A stretch of 64,000 bases of DNA from Morella rubra (lineage: Eukaryota; Streptophyta; Magnoliopsida; Fagales; Myricaceae): NCBI GenBank assembly GCA_003952965.2, contig RXIC02000003.1:62001-126000 (forward strand), in the 5' to 3' direction. A program made the position numbers and the translations under genes. The notes under the pieces are model-generated. The model was given only the letters and a program-made list of their open reading frames with translations, was not told the DNA's origin and did no database searches. Positions within the stretch are counted from its first letter, which is position 1. Every line of letters starts with the position of its first letter. Below, piece by piece: positions 25,392 to 37,211 of this stretch.

Positions 25392-25609
25392 TGGGCGCCG
25401 ACATAGGTAGATGTGATATGTTGTATTTCTGCTTTGTGATTGTTACATTATCTACTAGTACGATGTTATTTTCAGTTTAACTAGGATAATTATGATTTTT
25501 TTTTTTAATGTTTATGAATGTGAGTATTGTATTATTATTGTAATAGTATGTGTTATATAATATTTTCGATTATTTTTGTTAAAAAAACAAATTATGTCAA
25601 ATTCGTTCT

Positions 25610-26150
25610 ATCAACAATTGAAGTGATCGAACAGTAATTGTAAAATGTGACCGATCGTGAATACCACCTTCCGATTGGAAAAAATGAAATGTCTAAAATT
25701 GCATTCGATCGGTATTCTAATTGATTGATCGTCAAGTGCAGGCGATCAAACAGTGAGTAAGAAAAGCGTTCGATCACAAACCTAACCGACCAATCGGTAA
25801 TAAATACAACGTTTGATCATCCAACTCAATTGATCGATCATCTAGGCAAACACATTCAATCGTAAAAGCTTCCGCGATCGATCGAGTTCGTTGGAGTGTT
25901 AGATTGCAGAAATGATCTGATTGATCATCAAATTTGTCTTGATTGATCATGACTGTATACTGTTCGATCATCCTCAAATTACAAATCGATCTTTGATGTT
26001 TCCCGATTGATCGTGATAAATTAACTTCTGATCGATTGTGGATCCTACTGATCGATCTCCAATTGAACCGTCAGATCATGACTGCTCAAGATCGATCGTC
26101 TTTTCCTACAATCCGATCGATCGACCACCTTCCGATCCATCGGAAAAGTG
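25610..26150. repeat. Decayed subterminal GATCGATC motif array
   Basis: Words such as GATCGATCG, TTGATCGATC and CGATCGGT recur every 20-40 bp. Many have point changes, often C to T or G to A (for example TGATTGATC), the pattern expected from deamination of methylated CpG. The spacing and the place next to the 3' terminus match array F of the large element. Confidence 0.75.
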
Positions 26151-26394
26151 GCGATTGACCACGACTTTTCGTGATGAGAAGTTCCATCACAATAAACTAT
26201 TAGTGACGGAAACATTTTAGTCACTAAAAACTTTTATTGACGAAAACCGAATTTCATCACGAAAAACATTTAGTGATGATCTTTTGCTGACAAAGCTCGT
26301 GACGAAAAAATTTTGTCACTAAAAGCTTTAGTGACAAAATTTTGATTTTAGTGACAAAAAAATTTTGTCACTAAAAGTCAATTTTTGTGTAGTG

Positions 26395-27126
26395 AATGAC
26401 ATGACCACTAAAATTGTCACTAAGAATTCCTTATAGACTAGTTTAGGACGAAATAAATCTCTAAGGACCAGTTTGGAATTCGGCAACACCGAGTGACTAG
26501 TGGACTAATTAAACCTAAAATAAACTATATCTAAAAGAGTCGTAATTACTAATGGAAGAGAATAACAATATCAATGTAGATCGTAATCTATTAATCCATA
26601 ATTTAAACAACATATAATACATCAACTCTAAGTACATAATTTCAACTTATCCTAATAACTTATAATTAAGCCCGTAACACCTTAGAAAGTGTTAAAGCAT
26701 ACACGTGACGAGAAGATTGAAAAAAAGAGTCTTTTACCATGCACCAGATGATAGAAAAAAGCCTTTAAAGTTCTCCAGGTGCAACAACTTATCAAAGCAA
26801 TGGCAATACAAAATGGGTAAAAATTTGGATTCAAAAGTCCAGCAATTAATATATTTATGTATATCTACAAGTGGACTCCAGAAATGCACCAAATTGATGT
26901 CAAGACACCAAGACTAGGATATTCGGTAATTTATTACTCAAATTTATTACTCAAAAAATTAGAAAGAATCCTCATTTGAATCCTTATCCCAAAACACCAC
27001 TCCTGGGGATTTTGTACTCCGTGTCTTTTGGCTTGCTTCTTATAACGGTAAAATTTCATAACTTCATGTCTCGTGTTTTTGGTACACGTACAGAACATTC
27101 TGTTTTTCTGTGTCATGCTAGCTATA
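26395..27126. other. Intergenic, no identified feature
   Basis: This lies between the CACTA terminus and the calmodulin-like exons. Short frames (26,705-26,917 plus; 26,934-27,176 minus) are not recognisable. Confidence 0.4.
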
Positions 27127-27849
27127 TTATAATCCGAGTTTTTGTTCCATTCGATAGAAAGGGCATACAGTCTCATTCCTGATCAAAATTCTCACGAATT
27201 CCTCACAATTAACCAGACCATCGCCATCCAAATCAGCAACTTTTATCATTTGCTCCACCACTTCATCTGTCAGTCTCGCTTCCAGATTTATCATCCCATG
27301 CCTTAACTGCAATTACATGCGACATAAAAATTGTCAATAGGAACTCATGTAGGAGCCAATTAATCATACGATAATGGTTTGGTGCACAGTCAATTAGAGA
27401 AGAGAGTATAACAGTCTGATCAGGTGAATTGCCCCCCAAATTCGTTGATCGGCATCTCAAATTTAACTGTGAATATCATTTTCGCTAAGTCACAAAGGAT
27501 GCTTTCTTGGGTCGGGGGTGGTTTCGGGTGGCAAGGGGTGTGGGCCGGAAAAAAGATTCAGTTATAAGAGGGGTTATACAAAATTCTTATTAAGTACCGG
27601 TTAAAATTTAATAAAATGAATCCAGAGGTTAGAATGACAATGCCTCATTTTAAAGATGAGATAAATTTAGTTTGGCTTGGCGATAACTCATTCTCATTAA
27701 AATAGTCAGCTGCTTTAAATAGTTAGATTTATTTCTTTAAATCATAATCAGACAAAAGTATTCAACCTCATTTGGTGATATATATGTAACCATCTTGGTC
27801 CTTGTCAAACACTTTAAAAGCTTCCCAATTCCTCTTCTGCTTCATTTTC
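27127..27849 (-). pseudogene. Calmodulin-like EF-hand gene, two 3' exons, decayed
   Basis: Exon 27,771-27,849 (minus) opens after a TATAG acceptor and reads KMKQKRNWEAFKVFDKDQ then DGYI, the third EF-hand of calmodulins (normally MKDTD...EEELKEAFKVFDKD). The next exon, 27,127-27,306, follows a TTGCAG acceptor and reads [34 protein letters not shown], the fourth EF-hand with loop [12 protein letters not shown]. Calmodulin and CML proteins are Ca2+ sensors that bind target peptides. The exon junction does not keep frame with the only nearby GT donor (a TGA is reached after ITK), the residues before WEAF are altered, and the two N-terminal EF-hands are not found upstream. The C-terminus carries an atypical tail, [18 protein letters not shown] judge it a pseudogene fragment. 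Confidence 0.75.
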
Positions 27850-28036
27850 CTATAACCGACGACCAAAAGAGTTTCGGTCAGTCGACGTATATATGCAAAA
27901 TGAAAAGGTAAGGCTTAGTGTGAAAACACAACGTACGTGCCCGCAGAGTACTCCTAAAAAAACTAGCTTAGTGTGAAAACACAACCTCCCACACTGACAC
28001 AGATAGAGAGGGGAAGCAGTACTTGAGGACACTATC

Positions 28037-28067
<31 letters not shown>

Positions 28068-28789
28068 TTTAATTGGTCAATGCTAAGACCTTCTTTGGCT
28101 AGTAGCTGGCTTATGAAGAGTCACGTACGGGCTACGACCTGAGTAAAAGTTGGGATCCATTCCTCACGTTTGAATTTTATGAACACATGAACTAGTCTGA
28201 AGTCCTGATTCTTTAGTCAAACATATGCTTAATTCAACTTTTGGGAGTGGACTTTCTGGAAATCGTGCTCAAGGACCCAGTAGGGACCAGAATATTGAAC
28301 ATGGTACTGGTCCAGTGGTGCTACCATGGGATTGAACTGCCGTGCAATTTTGTCTATGCATATTTTCATTGAGTTGTTAACACGAACGTATAGAAAGTTC
28401 AAGTATGACTTTTTGAGGCCCCACGCCCCTAGCTCCAAGCTATCGAGCTATACAGATGATGGGAAACAGCCTAGATAAATTGTTGAAGCCACTTCCCTAT
28501 TAATCCCTTTGCTTGTGTTCTAAACAATGCTAAAATATATCATGTTCTGTACATTTACTAGAACCTAACTAGTAAAAGGAAAATTATGACTTTAAGACTT
28601 TTAAACTAGCACCCCATTTACAATATTAGATCCTCAAAGTGCTATTCTTAGAATTGACTCGATAATCTCCAATATCTTAGGGCACCATCTCTTTCATTGT
28701 GTTTTTGGTGGAGCACTGAAGTTAAGCTATTATTCTACCTATTTTGAGGGAGCATCTGTGGATCCTCCAAATCTAACCCACCTAAGGCC
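27850..28789. other. Intergenic with a GA microsatellite
   Basis: No further EF-hand exon is recognisable upstream of 27,849 on the minus strand. A short direct repeat, TAGTGTGAAAACACAAC, occurs at about 27,917 and 27,969. No other feature was found. Confidence 0.4.
28037..28063 (+). repeat. (GA)n microsatellite
   Basis: About 13 uninterrupted GA dinucleotides. Confidence 0.9.
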
Positions 28790-30420
28790 TGTCACACCCT
28801 AGACCCAAAGGAATAGCAAGCAGTGGATTTTTTTTCTCTTAGAAATAAACTAATTTAAAAGGGTAAAGAAGTTTATTGCATTTATTTGAAATTAAAAACC
28901 ATTATACTCACATGTTTCAAAAACATAAACTCAAACAAATTTCTTAATATTGAAAGTTTTTAGTTTGCAAAAACTTTATTCTCATCTATTCCCTCCCACA
29001 TGCCATCTAAGTTGATTCTAGACATGCTCCTCAAAGTCCTCTAAAAATATAAAAATATTAACGGTAGGAGTTCGACAACTCAGCAAGTAAAAAATTTTTA
29101 AAAAAATTGTAAAAAAACTAATCTTTTCCGTCGTCAAAAATTCATAAATTTTTACTTTAAATAATTTTACCAATAGTATAGTAAAAAAATTCATTTTGAC
29201 ATTAACAGCAAGCCACATTTACCCTTGTGACAAGTAGTGTCCTAGCTTAATTAGTAGCCAGTCAAACTAAGCCAACATAAAGTGAATTTCGCCCTATTAA
29301 AACTTAGTGATGAATTCCAAATATCGTTAAAGTGGGTTTTCCCCACCATGGAGTAATCTAGCCATCCATCCCTTGCTACACACTTAGAGATGAATCTATG
29401 ATCTGAATGATTAGAACCGCCTTTCTTTGTCTTTCACCCCCTTACAAAATACTTGGCTTTGGTGACTTGAGTAACAGGAGCTCTACGTTAAAGCAGAAAA
29501 GAACAACATCTCTCACCCTTGATCCTTGCCGGATGTGCTTGATGGACCCCCATAATACGCTCATTTGGGGGCTGTTATTATCGATGTAACAATCGGTTGA
29601 GTCAATTCTGAGCCCAGCCTATTTGCTGGAGTTGACCTCTAGTATTCTAGAAGTCAGAGTGCATCCTCCGGACGCTCGGGTCATAGTCCCTAGGCTGCGG
29701 GATGTCCTTTGCCCAAATAATTTTTAAGGATAAGAATTAGCCTATTCCTACCGCTACTCTTAGTCCTCCAATTAACTCGTTGGGCCCGATAACCATCGTC
29801 TTTTAGTGAGCTAATAACATGGAATTGTTGGTCTGCAACCCCACCCTATAGAATGAATAAGGAGAGGCCTACTGATGACTAACCATATTAGAAAAACCTA
29901 TTTTCATTCCCAAGCCACTTTCCCAAACCTATTTACAGAATTCTAGGGTTCTGTGACTTGAGTAACAGGAGCTCTACATTAGAGTAGAAAAGAACAGCAT
30001 CTCTCACCCTTGATCCTTGCCAAATGTGCTTGATGGTCCTTCATAATACACTCACTTGGGGACTGTTATTATCGATGTAACAACCGGTTGAATCAATTCT
30101 CAGCCCAGCCTATTTGCTAGAGTTGACTGGTAGTATTCCAGAAGTTGGAGTGCATCCTTCAGCCGCTCGGGTCATAGTCCCTTGGTTGTGGGATGTCCTT
30201 TGCCCAAATAATCTTTAAGGATAATGATCAGCCTATTCCTACTACTATTCTTAGCTCTCCCATTAACTCGCTAGGCCTGACAACCACTGTCTTTTAGTGA
30301 GCTAATGACATGGAATTGTTGGTCTGCAACTCCGCCCTATAGAATGAATAGGAGAGGCCTAATGATGACCGAGTCGTATTAGAAAAACCTATTTTCATTC
30401 CCAAGCCACTTTCCTTCCAT
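28790..30420. mobile_element. Unclassified repeat region starting TGTCACACCCTAGACCC
   Basis: The left end (CTGTCACACCCTAGACCC, about 28,790) resembles a phrase widespread in plant repeats. The right two thirds consist of a 490-bp tandem duplication (next entry). No coding region is recognised. It may be a degenerate LTR-type element. Confidence 0.4.
29460..30412 (+). repeat. 490-bp direct tandem duplication
   Basis: The block starting GTGACTTGAGTAACAGGAGC at 29,460 recurs at 29,953. Both units continue in step through GATCCTTGCC, GATGTAACAA, GGGATGTCCTTTGCCC, GACATGGAATTG-like words and CATTCCCAAGCCACTTTCC. They differ by scattered substitutions and a few small indels (roughly 90% identical by eye). 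Confidence 0.85.
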
Positions 30421-32049
30421 TTTTTCCTAGACCCAACCACTGCTCTTGTTCCAAGATCTCATTTGAGCTTCATCTGAGACTTCCAATGTGAGTGAACCAG
30501 CCAAATTAGAATAAAGAATATGAATAAAAATAGAGGTCAATAGTAAAGGGAGCTCACTACAGTTTTGTAAGTCGAACCACAAGACAGATGGGCTCAACAG
30601 TCACACCAACGAAAACCTACACAGAATAACCTCCATCGATTGCACAAAATTGTAAAGAAGATTTGAGAAATTCGTTTGGAGATGAAAGGCCACGAGAAAC
30701 GGATGAAAATGTATAGAGAAAACCCAATTGTCATGCGCTACAGGGAATAGAAATCGAGTTTCTAGAGTTCTGGTGCAGAAGATAGTGAAACTCATAGTTT
30801 CACTTAAAATTTTAAATTGGCCGAAAAATGTTTAAATAAAAAAAATGTTAACTCAAGAAAACAAAAAAACCGAAATTAACGCTTCAGTTGTTAAGTTGCG
30901 GAAATCTCCACTTGGTTGAGGGTAATCTCTAATCCCATGTTTGTTGTCGGGTATTTTCCCAAGGGTAAAGTTGTTATTATGTTCACCAGTAGGTAAGGAA
31001 TTAGTCTTACACCTCGCGCGATCTCCCTTGTCTTTTTCTTGTTGCGGAAAAAAAAACTCCATGTTCTACCAAACGAAAAATAAAATGCTTACACGAAGAT
31101 AATGCCAGCAATAGAGACTTCCACAAGTCCCAGTTTGAAGATTAATTTAAGAGGTTCTAGAAACAATGAATTTGATGGCAAGGCCGGTTGGACCTTTCTA
31201 TTGATGGAAAATTAGTGAATTATAGAACACAAAAGAGAAGACGATCTATCTCTTGTGTACGGTATGTACGACTTCTGCAAGAAGAAAATGAACCAAATAT
31301 GGAAAATTACTTGGAAATCAGGAAGAAGCTGCTTCCATGAAACGAAAAATATTGATTGTGTATATATCACTTTTTTAATTACTTTCTCGTAATTCCATCG
31401 ACTATTTCAAGTGAAAAGAGAGGGTATAGCTGAAGCTAGTATGTATAGACAATAAGGTCAAAGAAATTATTCATTCAACTGTGGGAATCTCTTTTTAATT
31501 TTCTTTTTCTTTATTAAATCATTTATTTTTATTACAATAACCATTAGAAAAATATTCAAATGAATATCTCTACTTTTTCACTAACTCCAATAAAATTCTA
31601 TTTTTTTATTACTTTCTCTCAAAATTTAATAAACTCTAATCCCACCTCAATTTTTATAACATTTTCAAAATTTTGGTTTACAAATACCACCTTAAAAACT
31701 ATATGCCAAAGCCTCAAGATTTGAGTCTGATTACTAGTTAGTGTTCCCATAATAGGCGTGATAGCTAGAAAATATTTGTAAAATATTGTGGCTTCCAAGA
31801 ACAACCATGGAGGCAAGTGAAGAGCCCACAACAATTTTTTTTCTTTTTTTCTTAATTTTTAAATTTTAAAAAAATAATAATATAACATCAATATTGTCTC
31901 TCTCTTCTCATGAAATCATTTCTCTCTTCCCTTTTTCACTAACTCTCATACAAGGACTATTTATCAAAATTGGTCAAAACTCAAGGACCAAATAGGTATA
32001 TAATCCAAAAAAATTCTTCAAAAACTCAAGGACCACATTTACCCTTGTG
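30421..32049. other. Intergenic, AT-rich, no identified gene
   Basis: Short frames are unrecognised (for example 30,601-30,795 and 30,853-31,062 minus). The 31,480-31,900 part is dominated by A/T runs. The phrase CCACATTTACCCTTGTGA at 32,033, just at the CACTA edge, also occurs at 29,213. Confidence 0.4.
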
Positions 32050-32059
32050 AAAAGTTTCG

Positions 32060-32560
32060 TCACACGCCGATCGATGGTTCCTTTTGTGACGAAATGCTCC
32101 GTCACTAAATGCAAAGAGTTTAGGCGACGAATTTACGTCGTCACTCCAACCGATCGATCGTTGTTTATATACCGATTGATCAGTTATTAATAAACATGTG
32201 GCTTTGAAAACGATCAATCGTTCATATGAACTGATCGATCAGTATAATAACCATCTGCAAATGTGAAACGTCGATCAGTCGGTATGCGAAACCGTCAATT
32301 GCATGAAGAGACGATCAATCGGTTAAATTCAATGATCGATCACCGATAGGACGAATGAATGATTGCCACGTTTTTCAAATAACTGATTGATCGCTAAGAT
32401 ATGACGATCGATCGGAAAGCGTAACCTTCACTTTTTTTGAATTGTCGTTCGATGACCGGGTTGGCGATCGATCGTAGTTTCAACAAATGGAAAGACGCTA
32501 CGTGTTACAATATAGCAATTGATTGTCACGTAACTACCGATCGATCGACGCGAAGGATTA
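32060..32560. repeat. CGATCGATCG motif array A
   Basis: About a dozen copies of CGATCGATCG or one-mismatch forms, in both orientations, separated by 20-50 bp of unrelated sequence. They lie next to the left edge of the CACTA element. Clustered short subterminal motifs are where the TNPA protein binds in En/Spm elements; by analogy this is a candidate binding array. Confidence 0.75.
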
Positions 32561-32914
32561 TATGAAACCGTCGAAATCATTTTTATCGGTTATCTCTCCA
32601 CAAAATCTCTCGAATCCTCTCAAATTTCAAGGAGCCATTTCGTGTTGCATTGTCCTCCAAAGTGCGTGGAATCATCCTTCATTGTCTTCTACGTCAAAGG
32701 TACGTACTTATATTGTTTTTTAAGCGATATTAAGCGTTGTAAACGAGTTTTTAGTTTATGTTTTCTAATTTACTATATCCTCCATTTAGGTCCGTAAATT
32801 GTATTTATTTTATTGTTGATGTATGTTTTAAGAGTTTAGGATTGTTTTGGGATCAATTTTGGGTGATTTTGGGCCTGTTTTGGGATTTTGTAACGTCTGT
32901 GTGTTTTCGTTCCC

Positions 32915-33445
32915 GTACCGATCGATCGCCTTAATAGGCGATCGATTTTGTAGGTGCTAAGTCCAATGATCGATCGGTTAAATTAACCGATCGATCGCTG
33001 CATTTGGTAAGGGACCGATCGATGGTTTATTGAGCGATCGATCGGTCCTTCTAAACTGTGCTCTTCAATGCGGGACCGATCGATCTTTTATATTGACTAT
33101 CGATTGGTATGTTATGTCATCCTCTCTAGAAGTGGTGATCGATCGATCGCTTACACCTAAGCGATCATCAGTAAGCTTCAATGTGAAGTGCAACGTTTTG
33201 ATTAACTAGCGATCGATCGGCTTTGTGGCGATCAATCGCTTAGTGATACTGTGCGTTTGGTTGCATGGACGATCGATCGTCTGTGCACTGAAACGCATCG
33301 TTTTACCAATAGTGTTCGATCGGTCAAATTGATTGATCGATCGCCATTTCACGATCGATCGCTTAATTACTAACGATCGATCGTTGTTTTCATAAACGCA
33401 CCATTTTCATTTTTCGATCGATCAGTTACATAAACGATCGATCGG
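32915..33445. repeat. CGATCGATCG motif array B
   Basis: More than a dozen near-perfect copies (for example CCGATCGATCGCC at about 32,918), immediately upstream of the transposon-protein remnant at 33,553. Spacer sequences differ from unit to unit, so this is not a tandem satellite or a CRISPR-like array. Confidence 0.8.
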
Positions 33446-33552
33446 TATATTTAGTAATTACGTGATTGTGATTACTTTTTTTTTCTAAGTAATACGTTAT
33501 TGTGATTACTTATTAACACATATTTATATACAACTTTTGCAGCATACATAAA

Positions 33553-34771
33553 ATGTCAGGAGTTAAGCGCGCACGCACAACGAGGACCGGGACGGATCTT
33601 CGTCCCAAGAGCAGGAAGTTGCTGATCCAATGATAACCTTGGAGAGGCGAATGGAGTACCTGAGGGGCGGCCAGTGGCCAAAGAACGTCCAGTGACACTC
33701 TCTGATTTTGACCAGCTATTATACGAGGAGCACTCCCTCTACCAACTCTTCGAGTACCAGGGATTTCAGTACTCAGGGACTTAGGGGTTTTGTGTGGACA
33801 CACTTGTGCAAGATTTCTTTTGTGCACTCGTCTCGGTAGATAGAGCACCTGAGGTGTAGCTAGAGGTGCGAGGCGTGCAGTTCTTATTCTCGGCAGACGT
33901 CATTGCCGATTTCTTACACTGCCCCGGCCCGAGACCCCCTGCTTCCCGGCGGTACCCCTGATGGATGAGCAGAGGACATCAGAGCAGGACCTATGGACGC
34001 TGATGACGGGGAAGACCTCTGCAGTGGTGGGCAGCATAATCAAGAAGAGTGAGTTCAGTACGTTTTGGCGGATTTTACACCTTATCTGGACGCCGAATGT
34101 CGATGGCAGAACTCATTCCACCGAGTGCCCATTTAGTAGAGCTCAGTGTATGCTCTTGCTGGGCCAGCAGACGCGGATAGATTTCCCGCTCTACATGTTC
34201 GAGCTGATCATGGATGACGCTTGGGGAATTAAGGATAACAGCCTCCGTACGGTGTGTTCTGACGCAGTTCCTCATCTAGCAGGGTGTCATGATTGGTGAG
34301 GGGGAGACTCGTAAGGAGGTGAAGAGCACGCTGAACAAGTTCACCTTGTCCAGGAGCAAGGGGCAAGAGGGGGCTCTGACCAGATCAGAGGAGCCTATTG
34401 AGATGGGAGCGCCTGCAGTGCCTCCTCCCTGGGTGGCCCAGCCGTGTGGGCGCGACTGTGAAGACCGCTCTACAGCCTCTTTAGGATCAGTGGATAAATT
34501 GAGTAAGGACGTGCATGAGCTCCAGGATGATCAAGATAAGCTCCGGACCGCTTTTGAAGGGGAGTGCATAGTTGCATACCTGCACAACAAGGCGGTCGTG
34601 GCTCATATGAAGGAGGTCAACGAACAGCTGGAAGAAATCAAGAAGACTCTGGATGATTTCAAGAAGAGGCAGATCCACAGAAGATTCCTGGAGATATTCC
34701 TGATGACATGGCGACTTTCCGTGATGCTGTTCAGCCTTGATGTTTTTATGATATTTTTACTATCTATTTAG
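33553..34771 (+). pseudogene. 'Putative plant transposon protein' (PF20167-like), broken
   Basis: From the ATG at 33,553 the pieces read MSGVKRARTTRTG, then in other frames PVTLSDFDQLLYEEHSLY, FFCALVSVDRAPEV and LEVRGVQFLFSADVIADFL. These are followed by the open frames 33,961-34,299 (FWRILHLIWTPNVDG, FSRAQCMLLLGQQTRIDFP) and 34,289-34,771. The order matches the domain found in many plant retroelement or transposon-associated proteins (annotated Transposase_32/PF20167), whose function is unproven. The C-terminal 160-residue frame holds a probable coiled coil (about 68-135, VHELQDDQDKL and VNEQLEEIKKTLDDFKKR). At least four stops or shifts break it, for example at the TGA near 33,631 and the TAGs near 33,782 and 33,857. 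Similar sequence lies at 63,535-64,000 on minus. Family assignment is from memory. Confidence 0.65.
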
Positions 34772-35090
34772 GACATACAGTTGGATTTATGTTTTTATTT
34801 ATTTGTTTCAGACATATGTGTTTATTTAGATTTGGTTTTTATTTACGTATTTGGGATATTTATGTTTATTTGTGATATGTAGTGACTTTGATTATAGCTT
34901 ATGTGTTTTTAATTTGTATTTTTTTTTCCACACACTTAGATACATTAATTGACCAAAATAACATTTTGATGGCAAAATTAACAAAAATTGCAAAGTTAAA
35001 CAAGTAAATAAAATACGATCTGAATAAAATTTAAGTACATACAAGTAATATAAGATTTTAAATAAAACTCGATTTTTTAAAGTTTAAGAT
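34772..35090. other. AT-rich spacer inside the CACTA element
   Basis: No gene. T-rich then A-rich sequence between the transposon-protein remnant and array C. Confidence 0.5.
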
Positions 35091-35315
35091 CACCGATCGA
35101 TCGGTGTTAATTGACTGATCGATCGTCAAGGACATCGTCGTTTTGGCTTTTGCATACCGATTGATTGGTCACGGCACACTGATCGATCGTAAGTATGCAC
35201 GGTCGTTTTCATTAGACGAAGCGATCGATCGTTAACATAAAGCGGTCGATCGGTCCGAACGCTGCCGTTTTAAACTCAGAGGCGATCGATCGGTTAGATT
35301 TGCTGATCAATCGTA
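35090..35315. repeat. CGATCGATCG motif array C
   Basis: About eight motif copies lie in 220 bp, alternating with short words such as GTCGTTTTGG that also recur near 35,720 and 35,780. Confidence 0.75.
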
Positions 35316-35679
35316 TCTAAATTTAGTGATTAAACATTTGTGATGGAATAATGTGAGCTTAAATAATTAAAAAGACAAAATATATATTAACAAAGTATGT
35401 TAGGATATATTTAGATTACATAAAAACATATCAAATATACTTTATTAATATTTAGGAAAGCATGTACAAGTTGTACATGTTAATCAAATAAACATTTGTA
35501 AGAGTTAGTATAAGCAATGTACTAAGATGTCATAAACTAGTGATATAAAACTTTATTTAACACATGATTATAAGTTATTAGTATAAAGTAGGTATTAAAA
35601 TGACATGTTAAGTAAAATAATTTTAATAATTAAGTCATTTGTCTGGTTAAAAGTTGTTTTTTTAATAATTAGATTTAAC

Positions 35680-35905
35680 GATCGATCGGTATATAACCGA
35701 TGGATCGGTTAAGGACGGTGTCGTTTAATATTTTAAGACCGATCGATCGTATATTACTGACGATCGATCGCTATCGTCTGTTGTCGTTTTGAATTCGTTA
35801 ACGATCGATCGTCATAATTGTGGTGATCGATCGGTTCAAAAACTTCGTGGGAATTTTAAAGCTGACAAGGCGATCGATCGCTTTGTGGCCGATCGATCGG
35901 TGTTT
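35680..35905. repeat. CGATCGATCG motif array D
   Basis: About eight copies including several perfect ten-mers. The layout resembles array C, about 590 bp away; the two may be duplicates separated by the AT-rich 35,320-35,680. Confidence 0.75.
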
Positions 35906-36409
35906 ATCGTGCTTGAAATGCCAAAATGCTCTAACGCCGTGGGTGAAGTGCAAAACACACCCACGGCAATGAAGAGAGTGAAGGCTTGCGGCAAGGAGCT
36001 ATTTCCCTATTAAATTTAGCCCAAATACGTCCTTTTTGTTGAGAGAGTGTTTAGAATAGATTAAGAGAAAGCCCAAGCTCAAATTCATTGGTTTTTTAAC
36101 CGAGTGAATATTGAAAATTTTGAGCGAAATTTATGAGGTTTTGGTAGAGATTTAGTTCGTTTTGGTGTTGATTTCGTGCAAGAGGTAATATACTCTACTT
36201 ATATTACGATTTATGAACGATTTGGTTGGTTATTTGATGATTATTTTGATTTGGGTATTTGTGGGTATTGTGGATATGATTTGTGATGATTAGAGCTTAT
36301 TAGATGTTTTTAATATGTACATTGGAATGAGTATTGAATGAGGATAATTTGGAGTACTTTGGGCATGAATTTGAGTGTGTGGGGAGGGTTTGCATGGTTT
36401 TATCGATCT

Positions 36410-36600
36410 GGGTAATTGACGATCGATCGCCATAAGTGACAATCGATTGTCTGTTTGATGGTATATAACCAATCGATCATTTTGTTTGGAACGATTGATC
36501 GGTTTCGAGATGGTTGTCTGACGATATATCGTCATATTAATGACGATCAGTCATCTATTAATACCGATCGATCGCAAGTTTATCGATTGATCGGTGTTTC
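36410..36600. repeat. CGATCGATCG motif array E
   Basis: About seven copies, several with single changes, upstream of the TNP2 remnant. Confidence 0.7.
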
Positions 36601-37211
36601 ACGCAGGTTGCAAATTATTAATGATGTGTAGCATTTATATTTATTTACATGTTTGATTATTGAAGTGCTTGAGTTCTGAATAAATTATGTAGTTTGAGAA
36701 GCATGGAGGATGAATATTGGAGTGTTTTTGACTTGGTCTGTTTGAGTTATATTTTTGGGATATAACGTGTGTACCCTTAGACCCGTTCAAGGGTTAGGAC
36801 GCGATAAATATGCGTTTATCGCGTAATAACCCTTGAATTGTCCAAAATATAGACAGTTTGAGATTGTGCATTCGTGGTTGGACGAGTTTGATACTTGTGT
36901 CCTGTCCAGTCTTAGAGGAAGTTCAGTATCATCTACCTTTTGTCTTTGGGTATACTACTAGCATTGGTGTATGACGTCATACAGCTATCGTTGATGACGT
37001 CTACCCCCAACGCTAGTGCGTGTACTTGGGGACTGGGGGAGATGCTGCCGAATTTTTTCCAGGTATGGATGGACGCAAGTTGAACTGACGTTCAACTCGA
37101 ATGCACAATCTTGAATGAGATAGGACCTATCAGCTGGGCATAAATGTCACGTTCCAATGATTGGGTGTTTATGAGTTACTTAATGTCGTGTATTGTTTTA
37201 GATTAGTTGCG

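Larger units (their letters stand above)
24730..26394 (+). mobile_element. CACTA element, 3' part (family 1, CGATCGATCG type)
   Basis: The left part is homologous to 39,525-40,140 of the large CACTA element, in the same order: GAATTATACAAACAAAGATGG, the exon break, the Transposase_24-like block and the coiled-coil tail. Then come dense but partly decayed GATCGATC words (25,610-26,130) and subterminal GTGACGAAA / TTTTGTCACTAAA words. It ends at a terminus TTTTTGTGTAGTG, which is CACTACACAAAAA reversed. The 5' half with the main transposase is missing. This copy keeps the authentic 3' terminus that the larger element has lost. Confidence 0.8.
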
